DNA of 35,527 nucleotides, taken from positions 1 through 35,527 of the forward strand of contig NZ_JAIHOM010000049.1 in NCBI RefSeq assembly GCF_026130165.1. Reading direction: 5' to 3'. The DNA is from Spirulina subsalsa FACHB-351. GTDB lineage: Bacteria > Cyanobacteriota > Cyanobacteriia > Cyanobacteriales > Spirulinaceae. Under the pieces are notes generated by a model. The model was not told the origin of the DNA and ran no database searches. It saw only the letters and a list, made by a program, of their open reading frames with translations. A program made the position numbers and the translations under genes. Positions 33,790-35,527 of this stretch are shown here, one piece after another; positions within the stretch are counted from its first letter, which is position 1, and the number at the start of each line of letters is the position of its first letter.

Positions 33790-33976
33790 ACCCGTTACGC
33801 TTGGTGTGGGTAGTTCACGCTCTCACCCCTAACATAATCCCGAAGCCGGCCGCTTAGTCGGTACGGCGCGGGCTTCTCCTCTATCAATTATCAATTCTTA
33901 ATCACCCGTCCTAGGCAAGTTAAGGAAACTCGTTGAACCAAGAATCACTCGCTTTTAGCGATGGGAGTGTCAAACA
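33790..33976 (+). ncRNA. Orphan TnpB right end / omega-RNA-like sequence
   Basis: This gap carries, in order, GTGTGGGTAGTTCACGC (33804-33820), a stem GAAGCC (33842-33847) with GGCTTC (33871-33876), the stretch AGTTAAGGAAACTCGTTGAA (33919-33937), and a terminal stem-loop CTCGC-TTTTA-GCGA inside AGAATCACTC...GGGAGTGTCAA ending at 33973. These blocks, in this order, are what I remember of the 3' ends of cyanobacterial IS200/IS605 tnpB elements, where the omega (guide) RNA is made and the next roughly 16-20 bases act as guide. No tnpB lies upstream: lprI ends at 33778. It is called from memory of the family without a search. It may be a dead relic or a stand-alone guide RNA. Confidence 0.55.
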
Positions 33977-34025
33977 ATGGTGACTATTCCCCAAGCCCCA
34001 GCCGGATTCTAAACTAAATTTTAAA

Positions 34026-34097
34026 CTCCCCAGGTAGGATTCGAACCTACGACCAATCGGTTAACAGCCGACCGCTCTACCACTGAGCTACTGAGGA
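34026..34097 (-). tRNA. tRNA-Asn (anticodon GUU)
   Basis: 72 nt. The acceptor stem TCCTCAG pairs with CTGGGGA (one G-U); discriminator G; no CCA encoded. D-arm GCTC AGTGGTA GAGC, anticodon arm GTCGG CTGTTAA CCGAT with anticodon GTT, T-arm GTAGG TTCGAAT CCTAC. All stems pair and the sequence is typical of bacterial tRNA-Asn. Confidence 0.97.
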
Positions 34098-34122
34098 TTG
34101 AGTGCTACGGATTGAGTGCTAC
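34095..34122. repeat. 14-bp tandem duplication at the 5' edge of tRNA-Asn
   Basis: GGATTGAGTGCTAC occurs twice in direct succession (34095-34108, 34109-34122). The first copy includes the first three bases of the tRNA gene. It lies in the leader of the tRNA transcript. Confidence 0.8.
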
Positions 34123-34155
34123 CGAATTCGCTCGTTTATTCAGCAACAGTATTTG

Positions 34156-34185
34156 ATTATAGATTAACCTTCAGGAGTTTTGCAA
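34156..34185 (-). promoter_or_regulatory. Promoter of tRNA-Asn
   Basis: On the minus strand TTGCAA (34180-34185), an 18-bp spacer and a perfect TATAAT (34156-34161). Transcription would begin near 34149, about 50 nt before the tRNA. Confidence 0.7.
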
Positions 34186-34304
34186 GGCCTTGAGCAAAAT
34201 TTTTTTACCGTCGAGCCAACTGTAAACTCTGGTCACAAATTGCCCCCGGTCGCCCAAAATTAAAGTTATTGTATAAAAGTGTACTTTTCTGGGATTGAGA
34301 ACCC

Positions 34305-34799
34305 ATGCTAACGCATCATCGCCGCCCAGTTTGCCTCTCCCTCATTTCCACAGACCTCCCCCTGTGGTCGATGTTAGAAACCGCCGCAACTTTATATCAA
34401 AAGGATCAAGAACGCTTTCATATCATCCTCAAACAACCTCCCTTTCCCTCCTCTACACCCTCGGAAAGCCTATTCTCAAGCCCGTTTGCTCCTGACTCGG
34501 TTAACAAAGAGGGGTTGTTATGGCTCGAACTCTCCCCCTACCGTGTCATTATGACCATGCAGGGCAATGGTCAACTGGGTTATCGTCATTTTTGGGAACA
34601 GGGGGTTTATGGTACGAGCCGTTACTGGTTATATGGAGATACTATTGGCAGCACGAGCGCCTTACGGTTGCGGAACTATACCCGCAGTTTGCAGCTAGTG
34701 GGTTATCCTTTGCCTCATACCTTACGCATTGACTATGAGTTATGGGCCCAACATCTACAAATGGGTCACTATATCTTGAGTTTAGAGATTCATCACTGA
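34305..34799 (+). CDS. Hypothetical cyanobacterial protein
   Basis: A 164-residue protein with no domain I recognise. Central and C-terminal parts look folded and conserved in style (LLWLELSPYRVIMTMQGNGQ, then LGYRHFWEQGVYGTSRYWL, ALRLRNYTRSLQLVGYPLPH, LRIDYELWAQHLQMGHYILS). The stretch 40-70 is Pro/Ser-rich and probably a loop. No signal peptide or membrane segment is evident. A TATAAA at 34272 could be its -10 box. The ATG at 34305 was chosen because the alternative frame (34295) has low-complexity basic content. It lies between tRNA-Asn and the tnpB element. Confidence 0.7.
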   Translation: MLTHHRRPVCLSLISTDLPLWSMLETAATLYQKDQERFHIILKQPPFPSSTPSESLFSSPFAPDSVNKEGLLWLELSPYRVIMTMQGNGQLGYRHFWEQGVYGTSRYWLYGDTIGSTSALRLRNYTRSLQLVGYPLPHTLRIDYELWAQHLQMGHYILSLEIHH

Positions 34800-34860
34800 G
34801 TGTCAAGGTGTGGGGTGGACACTTCCCCCTGGCCTAGAGAGGAGAGAGCTTCATCAGAGA

Positions 34861-34953
34861 AATGGGTCTGAAACCCCGTCCTTCAGGACGGCTTTGCATC
34901 TTGAGTTTTAGCACTAAAAGCAAACTCACAAAGGATGTACTATAATGTGAGGC
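34861..34953 (+). mobile_element. Left end and leader of an IS200/IS605-type tnpB element
   Basis: GGGTCTGAAACCCCGTCC leads into a perfect stem CCGTCC-TTCA-GGACGG (34876-34891), the sub-terminal hairpin kind found at IS200/IS605 ends. A TATAAT (34941-34946) lies 8 bp before the tnpB ATG. The exact left boundary is not visible; it may lie somewhat upstream, after the hypothetical gene stop at 34799. Confidence 0.6.
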
Positions 34954-35527
34954 ATGGAAAAAGCCTATCGCTACCGTTTTTATCCTACACCGGAACAAGA
35001 ACACCTCTTGCGCCGCACGTTGGGTTGTGTCCGATTGGTTTACAACAAGGCCCTCCAGGCAAGAACTCAGGGATGGTATGAAAGGCAAGAAAGGATTGGG
35101 TACAACCAAACATCTTCGATGTTAACGGCATGGAAGAAAGAGGAAGAACTCGATTTTCTCAATGATGTTAGCTGTGTTCCCTTGCAACAAGGATTACGGC
35201 ATCTTCAGAAGGCTTTTAATAACTTCTTTGATGGTCGGGCAAAATACCCTAACTTCAAAAAGAAGCATCAGGGAGGCAGTGCTGAATTTACCCAGTCGGC
35301 TTTCAAATACCGCCATGGGCAAATTTATCTAGCGAAGTGTTCCGAACCATTGGATATTCGTTGGTCAAGACAACTGCCAAAAGGGTGTGAACCCTCTTTA
35401 GTAACAGTGAGACTCCATCCATCAGGACGGTGGCATATATCCATTAGTTTTGATGATCCGACTATCAAGCCTCTACCAGTTAACGACAATGCCATCGGTA
35501 TGGACTTGGGAATAACAAGCCTGATTG
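34954..35527 (+). CDS. tnpB: RNA-guided endonuclease TnpB (IS200/IS605 OrfB), 3'-truncated by the window edge
   Basis: An open frame of 191 codons running off the window. It starts MEKAYRYRFYPTPEQEHLLR, continues LGCVRLVYNKALQ, and has the middle block PNFKKKHQGGSAEFTQSAFK, all standard for the TnpB N-terminal (WED/REC-like) part. It ends GMDLGITSLI, where the Asp is the first RuvC catalytic residue. The remaining RuvC motifs, the zinc finger and the right end with its guide RNA should lie beyond 35527. No tnpA is seen in this window, so this may be a tnpB-only element that depends on a transposase elsewhere. The start is the ATG after TATAATGTGAGGC. Confidence 0.93.
   Translation, partial: MEKAYRYRFYPTPEQEHLLRRTLGCVRLVYNKALQARTQGWYERQERIGYNQTSSMLTAWKKEEELDFLNDVSCVPLQQGLRHLQKAFNNFFDGRAKYPNFKKKHQGGSAEFTQSAFKYRHGQIYLAKCSEPLDIRWSRQLPKGCEPSLVTVRLHPSGRWHISISFDDPTIKPLPVNDNAIGMDLGITSLI

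Noticed and set aside
34834-35109. Minus-strand frame of 91 codons over the tnpB start
   Set aside because: It is antisense to tnpB and its leader hairpin, with no protein-like features.

Overview
The window comes from a cyanobacterium. The evidence is psbK (photosystem II), the tocopherol enzyme homogentisate phytyltransferase, phylloquinone genes (menE, menH, menD), the cyanobacterial nitrate cluster nrt/narB behind a textbook NtcA promoter, a UbiD-type decarboxylase, a DUF4079 protein, and many copies of the octamer GCGATCGC (HIP1). The genus cannot be fixed from sequence alone.

Layout, left to right. 1-2827: the 3' part of menE, a Uma2-family nuclease-like gene, a stray second copy of the menE tail, and a Ca2+/H+ antiporter. 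3056-8783: a GH57/DUF3536 glycoside hydrolase, a coiled-coil membrane protein, a 37-bp tandem hairpin array, ubiD and a DUF4079 membrane protein. 8930-13813: an ankyrin-repeat protein, a repeat-rich gap, a very large Cache-HAMP-histidine kinase-receiver-adenylate cyclase protein, and psbK (45 codons). 13897-16875: an overlapping operon of a small methyltransferase, menH and menD. 16934-19142: an AT-rich restriction-modification pair that looks acquired. 19186-24016: an NAD(P)-binding protein, then a minus-strand operon of a GldA/GldF/GldG-like ABC exporter ending in a phosphatase-like protein. 24084-31836: nitrate uptake and reduction, transcribed in the order nrtB-nrtA-nrtC-nrtD-narB. 32249-33778: hpt and an LprI-like lipoprotein. 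33790-35527: a TnpB right-end/omega-RNA-like relic with no tnpB beside it, tRNA-Asn, a hypothetical gene, and the start of an IS200/IS605-type tnpB that runs off the window.

How the parts work together. The nrt-narB operon imports nitrate with an ABC transporter and reduces it to nitrite with ferredoxin. Its promoter has GTA-N8-TAC, 22 bp, then TAN3T, which is the class II NtcA-activated architecture. A perfect 8-bp-arm palindrome just upstream may bind a second regulator. menE, menH and menD serve phylloquinone synthesis for photosystem I; hpt serves tocopherol; ubiD probably serves plastoquinone.

The points most worth a second look are the orphan omega-RNA-like right end at 33790-33976, the duplicated menE tail that brackets the Uma2 gene, the restriction-modification pair whose nuclease lacks an obvious E-x-K, the hairpin array that supplies the last codons of ubiD, and the kinase-cyclase fusion with class IIIb (Lys/Thr) specificity residues.
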